64,000 bases of DNA, taken from contig NZ_NRRV01000023.1 in NCBI RefSeq assembly GCF_016583825.1, positions 18,799 through 82,798 of the forward strand, read 5' to 3'. Under the pieces are notes generated by a model. That model ran no database searches and had not been told where the DNA came from. It saw only the letters and a program-made list of their open reading frames with translations. Positions within the stretch are counted from its first letter, which is position 1. Each line of letters opens with the position of its first letter. The DNA comes from Thiohalocapsa halophila (GTDB lineage Bacteria; Pseudomonadota; Gammaproteobacteria; Chromatiales; Chromatiaceae). The position numbers and the translations under genes are program-made. Positions 53,856 through 61,430 of this stretch are shown here, piece after piece.

Positions 53856-55619
53856 TCAGTCGCTGGGGCGGATACTGCCCGGCACCCAATCGGCATCGAA
53901 GCGGCGCTTCAGTTCCCCGGCGACGGCATCGGCATCCATGGCGGCCTCCGCCGCGGCGACCTGCTCGGCGGCACTGCGGGCCTCACGGCCGGCGGGGGTC
54001 TCGGCCAGCTGTTGCGTACAGCTTTGGCGGGCTGGCGCCGCAGCCTCATCGCCGCCGCCGGGCTGACTCACCTCGATGCGCAGCGCCACCTCGCAGCCCA
54101 GCGTCGCGGCCAGGGCCGCGCCCAAGCGCTGCTCGGCGCCGGCGACACGCAGGTTGGCGAGGGAGGATGCCAAGCTCAAGCGCAGCGTCTTTCCATCCCA
54201 GGCCTCCAACGCGCAGTGTGCCGCCAGCTGACGAGCAAGCCCCGCCACCGGCAGGGATTCCACCAGGCGGTGCCAGTCCTCAGCGTTGTCGAGCGCCGGC
54301 AGCGGCGCGGCGCCGACCTCGCCCTGCGCTTTGATCCGCGCCGGTGGGGCAGCAGCCGAGCTGCGCGGTACATCGGCGTGGCCCGCGGCCCGGCCTGAGC
54401 CATCGGCGGGCCCGGCAGCGCCCGCGGCGCTGTTGGGCGCGACAGTCGAGCCGGCTTTCGACGAGGTGTGTGGGGGCGCTGCGCCCGCGTCGCCACGGGT
54501 CGCGGGGCCGGCACCACCGGCGCCGCCGTCGGCAGCCGCGGGCCGAAAGGCCAGGGCCCGCAGCAGCACCATCTCGAAGCCGGTGCGCGGGTCCGGCGCC
54601 AAAGGCAGATCGCGCTGGCCCGTGAGCAAGACTTGGTAGAAGAGCTGCACGTCCTCAGCGGGCACCTCGGCCGCGAGCCGACGCAGCATCTCGGCGTCGG
54701 GGTCGTCATCGGCCACCGTCGCCGGTATCTGCTGCGCCAGCGCGATGCGGTGCAGCAGGGTGATCAGCTCCGTCAGTACGGCGGCGAAGTCCGGCGTCAG
54801 CTCGGCGAGCCGGTCCACCTCCGCCAGCAGACCCTTGCCGTTGCCGCTCGCCAAAGCCGCCACCAGAGTGGGCACCAAGTCGCCGGTGTGGGTGCCCAGC
54901 ATGCGGCGCACGTCGTCCGCTTGGAGCCCGCCGCCGCCGAAGGCGATGGCCTGGTCCAACAAGCTCAGGCCGTCGCGCATGCTGCCGTCGGCGGCGCGGG
55001 CCAGCAAGGCCAGAGAGGGCTCGTCGAAGTCGACCTCCTCGGCGGCCAGCACCTGTCGGAAGCGGCCTTGGATCTGCTCCGGCAACAGGCGCTTCAGGTG
55101 GAACTGCAGGCAGCGCGAGAGCACCGTCGGCGGCAGCTTCTGCGGGTCCGTGGTGGCGAGCACGAACTTGACGTGCTCCGGCGGCTCTTCCAGGGTTTTC
55201 AGCAGCGCATTGAAGCTGCTGGCAGAGAACATGTGCACCTCGTCGATGAGGTAGACCTTGTAGCGCCCGCGCACCGGTGCAAAGGGCACGTTGTCCAGGA
55301 GGTCTCGGGTCTGGTCCACCTTGGTGCGCGAGGCGGCGTCCACTTCGATCAAGTCTACGAAGCGGCCACCGTCGATCTCCTCACAGGCGGAGCAAATACC
55401 GCAGGGCGTCGGCCCCACGCCCTGCTCGCAGTTCAAGGTCTTTGCGAGGATGCGCGCCAGCGTCGTCTTACCGACGCCGCGGGTGCCCGTGAAGAGGTAG
55501 GCGTGATGCAGCTGCCCGCGCGTGAGGCCGTTGGTGAGGGCCTGTACCACATGGCCCTGCCCGACCAGATCGGCGAAGGCGCGCGGGCGCCATTTGCGGG
55601 CGAGCACCTGGTAGGTCAT
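53856..55619 (-). CDS. dnaX: DNA polymerase III subunits gamma/tau
   Basis: DnaX is the clamp-loader ATPase and replisome organiser. The 587 residues contain the Walker A (GTRGVGKTTLARIL, residues about 45-58), the zinc module CEQGVGPTPCGICSAC, Walker B in YLIDEVHMFS, the sensor region, and an AlaPro-rich middle before the tau-specific C-terminal domain. No A-rich slippery sequence for the gamma frameshift is obvious, so gamma formation is not shown. It starts close to the ffs gene on the same strand. Confidence 0.98.
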   Translation of the reverse strand: MTYQVLARKWRPRAFADLVGQGHVVQALTNGLTRGQLHHAYLFTGTRGVGKTTLARILAKTLNCEQGVGPTPCGICSACEEIDGGRFVDLIEVDAASRTKVDQTRDLLDNVPFAPVRGRYKVYLIDEVHMFSASSFNALLKTLEEPPEHVKFVLATTDPQKLPPTVLSRCLQFHLKRLLPEQIQGRFRQVLAAEEVDFDEPSLALLARAADGSMRDGLSLLDQAIAFGGGGLQADDVRRMLGTHTGDLVPTLVAALASGNGKGLLAEVDRLAELTPDFAAVLTELITLLHRIALAQQIPATVADDDPDAEMLRRLAAEVPAEDVQLFYQVLLTGQRDLPLAPDPRTGFEMVLLRALAFRPAAADGGAGGAGPATRGDAGAAPPHTSSKAGSTVAPNSAAGAAGPADGSGRAAGHADVPRSSAAAPPARIKAQGEVGAAPLPALDNAEDWHRLVESLPVAGLARQLAAHCALEAWDGKTLRLSLASSLANLRVAGAEQRLGAALAATLGCEVALRIEVSQPGGGDEAAAPARQSCTQQLAETPAGREARSAAEQVAAAEAAMDADAVAGELKRRFDADWVPGSIRPSD

Positions 55620-55750
55620 GGATCGGGCCGGTGCGCGAGCTCGGGCGCAATAGGGGTCTGCAACATAGCCGCAGTGTAACCCAGCGGCGGCGGACTCTCA
55701 GCCCGGTGGCGAGCAGCTGTGGATGAGCTTAAGGTGGTCGCGAAAGGGGC

Positions 55751-55858
55751 GGCGAGCCCCGCCAGCCGCACCCCGGCACACGCTGCCACCGCTGCGGCTG
55801 CTCCCTTCCGGGCCTGACCGGATTCACGGTTTGGCGTTGCGGGGGGACCGGCGGCGCC
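55751..55858 (-). ncRNA. ffs: Signal recognition particle RNA (4.5S)
   Basis: The minus strand carries the conserved SRP apical loop GGTCAGGCCCGGAAGGGAGC and the 5' region CCCCCGCAACGCC. The ends pair (GGCG...CGCC and CCGCCGG...CTGGCGG), giving about 108 nt. It lies upstream of dnaX, its usual place in gammaproteobacteria. With Ffh it targets membrane proteins to the translocon. Confidence 0.95.
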
Positions 55859-56114
55859 CACCATTGCTCGGTTGGCGCAGGCCTTGCACCACGCCGAATC
55901 CGTCACAATAGCAAACCCACCCTGGCTCGACAAGCACGTTCGACAGCTCGGCGCCAGTGGCGATAGCGGGGCCCTACCGGTCGGCCCCGCGCCGACAAGC
56001 CGGCCAGGTTTGACACCCTTGGATTTGACACCTTTGGCGTCCGCACGCGCCCGCCGGCGTACAATGACTGGCTGCCCAGAGCACTGCCCGAACCGCCAAG
56101 ACCCGCTGACCCAA

Positions 56115-57428
56115 ATGCCCTGCCCGCGCTCACTCCCGCTGGTCATGTTGCTGGTGACAATCGCCGCTGTCGCTCAGGACGAGGGCGGCACGCCGCCCGC
56201 GCCTGAGCCAACCCCGGCCCCGGAGCTCACGGAGCAGGCCCGCGAGCTGTGGCAGCGCTCCGCGGAGCAGGCGGGCACCTGGTGGGAGCGCTCCCGCGAC
56301 ACCGCCGGCGACTGGTGGCAACGCTCGCGCGAGACCTGGGACAGTGCCCGCGAAGCCCTGACGCCGGAGCAGCGAGACGCCTTCGGCGAGGTCTGGACCA
56401 ACGTGGTGCCCAAGCTAGAAGAGACGGTCGAGCTGCAGGAGGTGCAGCGCGACCTGCCCGAGAAGGCCTGGCTCCGCCGCGACCAGGCCGACGTAGAGGC
56501 GGACATCGATGCGCTGCTGGACGCCGCCGTAGGCATCCTGTCCACATCCCCGGTGCAGCAATACCGCGAGCGCCTCGAAGCCCTGGAGCAGACCATCGCC
56601 GAGGCCCGCGCCGACATCGACCGCTTTCGCCAGAAGCGGGTGGTCGCCCCGGAGACATCGCTCATGGAGCGCACCGTCGGCGACTACGACCGACTCATCG
56701 ACGAGCGTGAGCAAACCATCGCCCGCGCCGAGCAGGAGCTCACTGCCATCAAGCAGCAGTTCGCCGCCGAGCTGCGGGGGATGGGCCTGGAGGTATCCGA
56801 TGCGCAGCTGGAGCTGCTCCTCTCCACCGTCGTCGGCGACAACATCGTCGACCTCGGCATCGTCTTCGACAACGTCAAAGCCATCATCGCCCAGCTTGAG
56901 ACCTTGATGCGCGAGAGCGGCGAGGATCTCGCCAGCGCCCGGCGCTATTACGGCATGTACCTGGTGCTGCTAAGGGCCCTGAACCAGATGCACCTGGACG
57001 TGGAGCAGGCCATCGACCAGCGCTATATCCCGGAGATCAACGACATCGCCAAGCGCGCCCGGGCGCTCTCCAAGGAAACCCGCGCCCTCAAGCAAGAGCA
57101 CCCGGAGAAAGCTGCGGTCCTGGACGCCAACCTGGAGGCCCAGCAGCTGACCCTAGAGGCGGCCGACGTCTACCGGCGCTATCTCAAAGATCAAGGTCAA
57201 CAGGTGGCCGCCGCTCGAGCCGCGTTGCAGGAGGACATCGCCACGGCCTGGAACACCTACGAGACGGTGCGCGTCTCCGGCGAGCTGGTGAACCTGGTGC
57301 GGTCCAGCCAGCAGCTGCTGGACGGCCTGTTGAGACGCCAGGTGCCGGCCCTGCGCCCGCTCCAGAACCTCGAAATGCAGCGCGAGCTCTCCAAGCTCAC
57401 CGAGCAGCTGCGCGCCAGCGAGGGATGA
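56115..57428 (+). CDS. Secreted coiled-coil protein, unknown
   Basis: A 437-residue protein. After a signal peptide (LPLVMLLVTIAAVAQ) and a Pro/Glu linker, Trp-rich helical segments follow (ARELWQRSAEQAGTWWERSR, then DTAGDWWQRSRETWDSAREA). The remainder is a long helical coiled coil with a conserved-looking middle (LLSTVVGDNIVDLGIVFDNV). No known domain is recognised. It could be a periplasmic scaffold or an adhesin stalk; the paired Trp repeats are unusual. An upstream Met at 56064 is an alternative start. It is divergent from ffs-dnaX. Confidence 0.7.
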   Translation: MPCPRSLPLVMLLVTIAAVAQDEGGTPPAPEPTPAPELTEQARELWQRSAEQAGTWWERSRDTAGDWWQRSRETWDSAREALTPEQRDAFGEVWTNVVPKLEETVELQEVQRDLPEKAWLRRDQADVEADIDALLDAAVGILSTSPVQQYRERLEALEQTIAEARADIDRFRQKRVVAPETSLMERTVGDYDRLIDEREQTIARAEQELTAIKQQFAAELRGMGLEVSDAQLELLLSTVVGDNIVDLGIVFDNVKAIIAQLETLMRESGEDLASARRYYGMYLVLLRALNQMHLDVEQAIDQRYIPEINDIAKRARALSKETRALKQEHPEKAAVLDANLEAQQLTLEAADVYRRYLKDQGQQVAAARAALQEDIATAWNTYETVRVSGELVNLVRSSQQLLDGLLRRQVPALRPLQNLEMQRELSKLTEQLRASEG

Positions 57429-57498
57429 CGCCGCGCCACTGAATCACGCCGGCGTCGTAGAGGCCGAGCCGCTTCGGGCGAGCCCGGCGCGATGTAAC

Positions 57499-57568
57499 GA
57501 GGTGCGAGGTGCGGAGTGCGGAGTGCGGAGTGCGGAGTGCGGAGTGCGGAGTGCGGAGTGCGGAGTGC
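57499..57568. repeat. Ten tandem 7-bp repeats (GAGGTGC/GGAGTGC)
   Basis: Two GAGGTGC units then eight GGAGTGC units run from 57499 to 57568 in the 283-bp gap between the coiled-coil gene and the zinc-ribbon gene. Only the G-rich arm is present here. It belongs to the period-7 family found upstream of prmA, yffB and near the ankyrin gene. Confidence 0.95.
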
Positions 57569-57711
57569 GGTGACAGTATACTGAACTGGTGCGCAATCGG
57601 CCGAGGGATAAATATACCGTCCCCGTATCGAGGTGTTGACACACCGGCGCAGTCGGCGGGCGCGGTCGGTTATGCTTCGGCCATCGTCAGGCCCACTCGG
57701 AGGACGGCTGC

Positions 57712-58017
57712 ATGCACTACCCCGCAATCGGCCGCTGCTGGCACTGCGGCACCGAGCTCACGGAGCTGGACTATGCCCGCGAGGCGACCTGTCCCGGCTG
57801 CCGCAAAGCGACTCACTGTTGCCGCAACTGCCGTTGGTATGCGCCGGGGCGCGCCAACGACTGCGCCGAGCCCGTCGCTGAGGCGGTGACCTATAAGGAC
57901 CGGGCCAATTTCTGCGGCTACTTCGAGCCCAGCTTTCCCCAGCCGGCGGCCGGCGCACAGGACGACCCCGACGCGCTGAGACAGGCCGCCGAGGACCTGT
58001 TCAAGGATGGCCAATGA
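57712..58017 (+). CDS. Zinc-ribbon-like small protein
   Basis: A 101-residue protein with clustered cysteines: RCWHCGTELTELDYAREATC, then PGCRKATHCCRNCRWY and a later DCAEPV and FCGYFE. The CxxC pairs and HCC-x-x-C suggest one or two zinc-ribbon modules. The C-terminal third (DDPDALRQAAEDLFKDGQ) is polar. It may bind nucleic acid or a partner protein; no family name is certain. Start ATG 57712 follows a promoter-poor gap. It is convergent with the SDR gene, 12 bp apart. Confidence 0.75.
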   Translation: MHYPAIGRCWHCGTELTELDYAREATCPGCRKATHCCRNCRWYAPGRANDCAEPVAEAVTYKDRANFCGYFEPSFPQPAAGAQDDPDALRQAAEDLFKDGQ

Positions 58018-58029
58018 ATCGGTATCTGC

Positions 58030-58770
58030 CTAGCCATGCTCCAGCGGCAGGGTCGTGAGCACCGGTGTGTCGGCGGCGGCGGGGTCGAAGGCCAGCTCCA
58101 GCATACGGTCGGCGACGAAGCCCGGTGAGCTGAAGGCGTCCTTGGCCTTGAGGTCCAGGAACTTCTGTACCCGCGGGAACTGCTCCGGCGTGCAGCTGCG
58201 GATCAGAGACTGCATGTCCGTGTCGATGATGCCGGGGGCGACGGCGTGCACGCGCACGCCGCTGTCGGCTTCCTCCAATGCAATCGCTTCGCTCATGCGC
58301 TCCACGGCGGCCTTACCGGCGCAGTAGGCGGACCAGCCGGCATAAGCATTACGGGCGGCTCCCGAGCTGATGTTGAGCAGCACACCGGCGCCGCCACGCT
58401 CGTACACATGGCGAGTGAAGGCGCGGCTGCCGTTGAACACGCCTGTCACGTTCACCTGGATATGGAGCGCGAATTGCGCCGGGTCGTTCTCGCGCAGCGG
58501 GCCGATGGGAGCGAGCAGACCGGCGTTGTTGATCCACAGGTCCACGCGGCCGAAGCGGCTCACGGCCGCGGCACAGAGCTGCTCCATAGCCTCGGCGTCG
58601 GTGACGTCGGCGGCCTGGGTGAGCAGCTTGGCCTCGTCGCCCGCGAGCTGCGGGCGGTGCCGGGCGCAGGCGGCGACGCGCAGCCCGCGCTCGAGAAACC
58701 GCCCGGCAAGACCGGCACCGAGCCCTCGGCTGGCGCCGGTGATCACGGCTACCTTGTCAGTCAGATCCAT
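58030..58770 (-). CDS. Short-chain dehydrogenase/reductase
   Basis: A 246-residue NAD(P)-dependent oxidoreductase. The Rossmann glycine motif is TGASRGLGAGLAGRF (residues 11-25), then NNAG, the catalytic Ser in NISSGAARNAY and YCAGK (YxxxK). The C-terminus has PGIIDTDMQSLIRSC, typical of SDRs acting on small or lipid-type carbonyls. The substrate is unknown. GGAGG just before the ATG at 58770 overlaps the end of the small ORF upstream. Confidence 0.94.
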   Translation of the reverse strand: MDLTDKVAVITGASRGLGAGLAGRFLERGLRVAACARHRPQLAGDEAKLLTQAADVTDAEAMEQLCAAAVSRFGRVDLWINNAGLLAPIGPLRENDPAQFALHIQVNVTGVFNGSRAFTRHVYERGGAGVLLNISSGAARNAYAGWSAYCAGKAAVERMSEAIALEEADSGVRVHAVAPGIIDTDMQSLIRSCTPEQFPRVQKFLDLKAKDAFSSPGFVADRMLELAFDPAAADTPVLTTLPLEHG

Positions 58771-58772
58771 GG

Positions 58773-58940
58773 TTACCTCCCAGGGGTCGATTGCTGTGTG
58801 TCTGTGCAGCACGCTGACTCGCGGGCATTGCCCGGCGGCCCGCGGGTGAGCCAGAGGGCCGCAGCCGTCACCGCCAGCGCCGCCACCAGCAGCTCGACAC
58901 CAACGGCGGGATTGCCGAGGACATCCGGGCGGAACGCCAT
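58773..58940 (-). CDS. Possible small membrane protein coupled to SDR
   Basis: A 55-codon frame from ATG 58940 whose stop (58773-58775) lies just before the SDR start. The product has a hydrophobic helix (VGVELLVAALAVTAAALWL) and a polar tail. The open frame extends upstream with more hydrophobic residues (LLGLWLTMAF) but without an ATG/GTG/TTG start. The coupling and membrane helix argue for a real gene, but evidence is modest. Confidence 0.35.
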   Translation of the reverse strand: MAFRPDVLGNPAVGVELLVAALAVTAAALWLTRGPPGNARESACCTDTQQSTPGR

Positions 58941-59117
58941 GGTGAGCCAGAGACCGAGCAGCCTGGCACCGCAGAGGAGCGGTCGCTGTCGGCAGCCCGC
59001 CTCCCTCTCCTGCTGCGGGCAGTGCTAACATCACCAGGGTGCCCAGCACGGGCCCCGTCTGCAATGACCTTTGCCCAGCCGCTTGGCAAGGGTAACTCCC
59101 GACCGACGGCCGCCGCC

Positions 59118-59897
59118 ATGCACATCCATCGACCATCGCATTTTCTGCTGCGTCTGCTCGCGCCCGCACTGCTGCTGCTCGGCGTCGGCGGCGGCAGCAC
59201 CGCGGCGGGCACCGCTCCGTCGAGCAGCGAGCACTTCGAGGCCGCGCGCCAGCGCCTGGTGGACGCCATCGAGCGCGACGTCGCCGCCACGGCGGATTAT
59301 CTCGGCACGCACCGACTTGATCCGGCTGTCGCTCAAGCCATGCGCAGCGTCCCGCGAGAGGCCTTCGTGCCGCCTGCGCTGCGCGATCGGGCCTACCAGG
59401 ACAGCCCGCTGCCCATCGGCGCTGGCCAGACCATCTCCCAGCCCTACATCGTCGCGGTCATGAGCCACCTGGCCGGCGTCGAGGCCGGTGACCGGGTCTA
59501 TGAGCTGGGCACGGGCTCCGGCTACCAGGCGGCGGTTCTGGGCGCCATGGGGGTGGAGGTCTACAGCGTGGAGATCATGCCCGAGCTCGCCGAGCGGGCC
59601 GCCGCGACACTGGCGCGCCTGGGCTACGACAACGTCCATGTGCGCGCCGGCGACGGCTACCTGGGCTGGCCCGATGCGGCGCCGTTCGACGCCGTGGTGG
59701 TCACCGCGGCCCATCCAAAGATCCCCGAGCCGCTGGTGGAGCAGCTCAAGGTGGGCGGGCGCCTGGTGATGCCCGTGGGCGCCGTCCACGAGGTCCAGCA
59801 GCTCACGGTGCTCACCAAGCAGCCGGACGGCAGCCTGCAAGAGCGCGCCCTGCTGCCGGTGCGCTTCGTTCCCATCACCGGCGACAACGCCCGTTGA
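59118..59897 (+). CDS. pcm: Signal-peptide-bearing protein-L-isoaspartate O-methyltransferase
   Basis: Pcm methylates isoaspartyl residues of aged proteins for repair. The 259 residues start with a probable signal peptide (HFLLRLLAPALLLLGVGG), then the enzyme: AMRSVPREAFVPPALRDRAY, the DSPLPIGAGQTISQPYIV loop, SAM motif I ELGTGSGYQAAVL, and KIPEPLVEQLKVGGRLVMPV. Cytosolic Pcm is about 208 residues and lacks a leader, so this form looks exported, although periplasmic SAM supply is unclear. An ATG at 59064 is an alternative start. The stop is 3 bp before manA. Confidence 0.88.
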   Translation: MHIHRPSHFLLRLLAPALLLLGVGGGSTAAGTAPSSSEHFEAARQRLVDAIERDVAATADYLGTHRLDPAVAQAMRSVPREAFVPPALRDRAYQDSPLPIGAGQTISQPYIVAVMSHLAGVEAGDRVYELGTGSGYQAAVLGAMGVEVYSVEIMPELAERAAATLARLGYDNVHVRAGDGYLGWPDAAPFDAVVVTAAHPKIPEPLVEQLKVGGRLVMPVGAVHEVQQLTVLTKQPDGSLQERALLPVRFVPITGDNAR

Positions 59898-59900
59898 GCC

Positions 59901-61199
59901 ATGGCGGCGGCGAACGGCGTCGGAGCTGCCGCAAGCCAACGCCTGGTCACGGACGCCATCGCCGCGTATGCCCGCAGACCCCACCCCGCAGCGCTGTGCT
60001 GCGACATCCAGCGCTACGTCTGGGGCGATCGTCACTTCATCCCGGACCTGCTCGGCACCCCCTCGCCGGCAGCCGACCCGCAGGCGGAGCTCTGGATCGG
60101 CGCCCACCCCGATCTGCCCGCCAGCGTCTGCCTGCATCCCGCCCGCGTCCCGCTCGATGCGCTCATCGCCGCAATGCCGGCAGCCGTCCTCGGCGCCGAC
60201 GCGGCGGAGCGCTTCGACCACACCCTGCCGTTCCTCTTCAAGGTGCTCGCGGCGGCCACGCCACTGTCCATCCAGGCCCATCCGAACCGTGCGCAGGCAG
60301 CACAGGGATTCCTGCGCGAGGATCGGCTCGGCCTCGCCCTGAGCGACCCCAAGCGCAGCTATCGCGACCGCAATCACAAGCCGGAGCTGCTGGTGGCGCT
60401 GACGGACTTCCATGCCCTGCGCGGCTTCCGCCCGCTCCATGAGCTCGCCGCGGAGCTGCAACGCTGGCCGCCTTTGACGGACATGCGCCGACACCTCGAC
60501 GGCGGCACGGCGGGTCTGCGCGCACTGTATGCGGACTTCATGCGTCTGCCGCAGCCGGCGGTGGACGCGCTGCTGGCGCCGGTGGTGGCGGCAGCCGGGC
60601 GCAAGGCGTGCGACCCCAAAGACCCGAGCCGCGAGCGCTGCCAGTGGCTAATGCAGGCCCACAACGGCTTCTCCCCCCCCGGCCACTACGACCGCGGCTT
60701 GCTGTCCCTGCTGTTGCTGAACCTGCTCCACCTGCGCCCGGGGCAGGCCATCTTCCTGCCCGCCGGCGAGCTGCACAGCTATCTCCAGGGCGCGGGCCTG
60801 GAGCTCATGGCCAACTCCAACAATGTGCTGCGCGGCGGCCTGACGGCCAAGCACATCGACGTGGCGGCACTATTGGAGGTGCTGCGCGTCGACCCGCATG
60901 CACCGGAGATCCTGGCGCCTGTAACCGCGGTGGATGATCCGAGATGGCAGACCTATGCGCCGCCGGCGGCGGAATTCTCCCTGCACCGGCTGCGGCTGGG
61001 CGCCGGCGACAGTGCACCGCTACAGCCCGCCGCCGTTATGCTCGGGCTGGTGCTGGAGGGGGAGCTGGACATCGCCGGCGCAGGCACGCGCTTGCGGCTG
61101 CGCCGCGGCGGCAGCTGCTTGGTGCCGGCAGGCGAGGCGTTGCGGCTCGCCTCCCGCAGCGGTGTCGACCTGGCGCTGGCGACGACACCCCCAAGCTGA
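59901..61199 (+). CDS. manA: Mannose-6-phosphate isomerase, class I
   Basis: A zinc enzyme interconverting mannose-6-P and fructose-6-P. The 432-residue cupin-fold protein shows YVWGDRHFIPDL, ELWIGAHPDLPAS, the zinc ligands in SIQAHPNRAQA and HKPELLVALTDFHALRGFRP, and PAGELHSYLQGAGLELMANS. The order pcm-manA is unusual. It may supply mannose for envelope glycans. The C-terminal domain is an extra cupin-like half. Confidence 0.95.
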   Translation: MAAANGVGAAASQRLVTDAIAAYARRPHPAALCCDIQRYVWGDRHFIPDLLGTPSPAADPQAELWIGAHPDLPASVCLHPARVPLDALIAAMPAAVLGADAAERFDHTLPFLFKVLAAATPLSIQAHPNRAQAAQGFLREDRLGLALSDPKRSYRDRNHKPELLVALTDFHALRGFRPLHELAAELQRWPPLTDMRRHLDGGTAGLRALYADFMRLPQPAVDALLAPVVAAAGRKACDPKDPSRERCQWLMQAHNGFSPPGHYDRGLLSLLLLNLLHLRPGQAIFLPAGELHSYLQGAGLELMANSNNVLRGGLTAKHIDVAALLEVLRVDPHAPEILAPVTAVDDPRWQTYAPPAAEFSLHRLRLGAGDSAPLQPAAVMLGLVLEGELDIAGAGTRLRLRRGGSCLVPAGEALRLASRSGVDLALATTPPS

Positions 61200-61430
61200 G
61201 ACAGTGCGCAGCGATGCCTGGCGACCAGGTGACGCTCGGCCAGATCCTTTACTGGAGCCCTCACTAGAGCCCTCACCGAGGCAAGCCTCACTGATCGGCA
61301 AGCCAATCCGCTAGGGCGACCCCGATTGATTGGCCTTGCCGTTGCGACAATCGCACGCGGCCAGGCTTGTTCCCGACGGGGCGGTCTCCCGGCTCCTGCA
61401 TTTTCAGCAGCATCGCCAGCGCGACACGCT

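Noticed and set aside
53599..53889. Protein frame across the 13-bp array
   Set aside because: Its translation is just the repeat; no ribosome site and opposite frames are equally open.
56010..56065. Promoter from TTGACA copies at 56010 and 56025 with TACAAT at 56060
   Set aside because: Spacing between the -35 and -10 candidates is 29 bp or more, outside the sigma-70 range.
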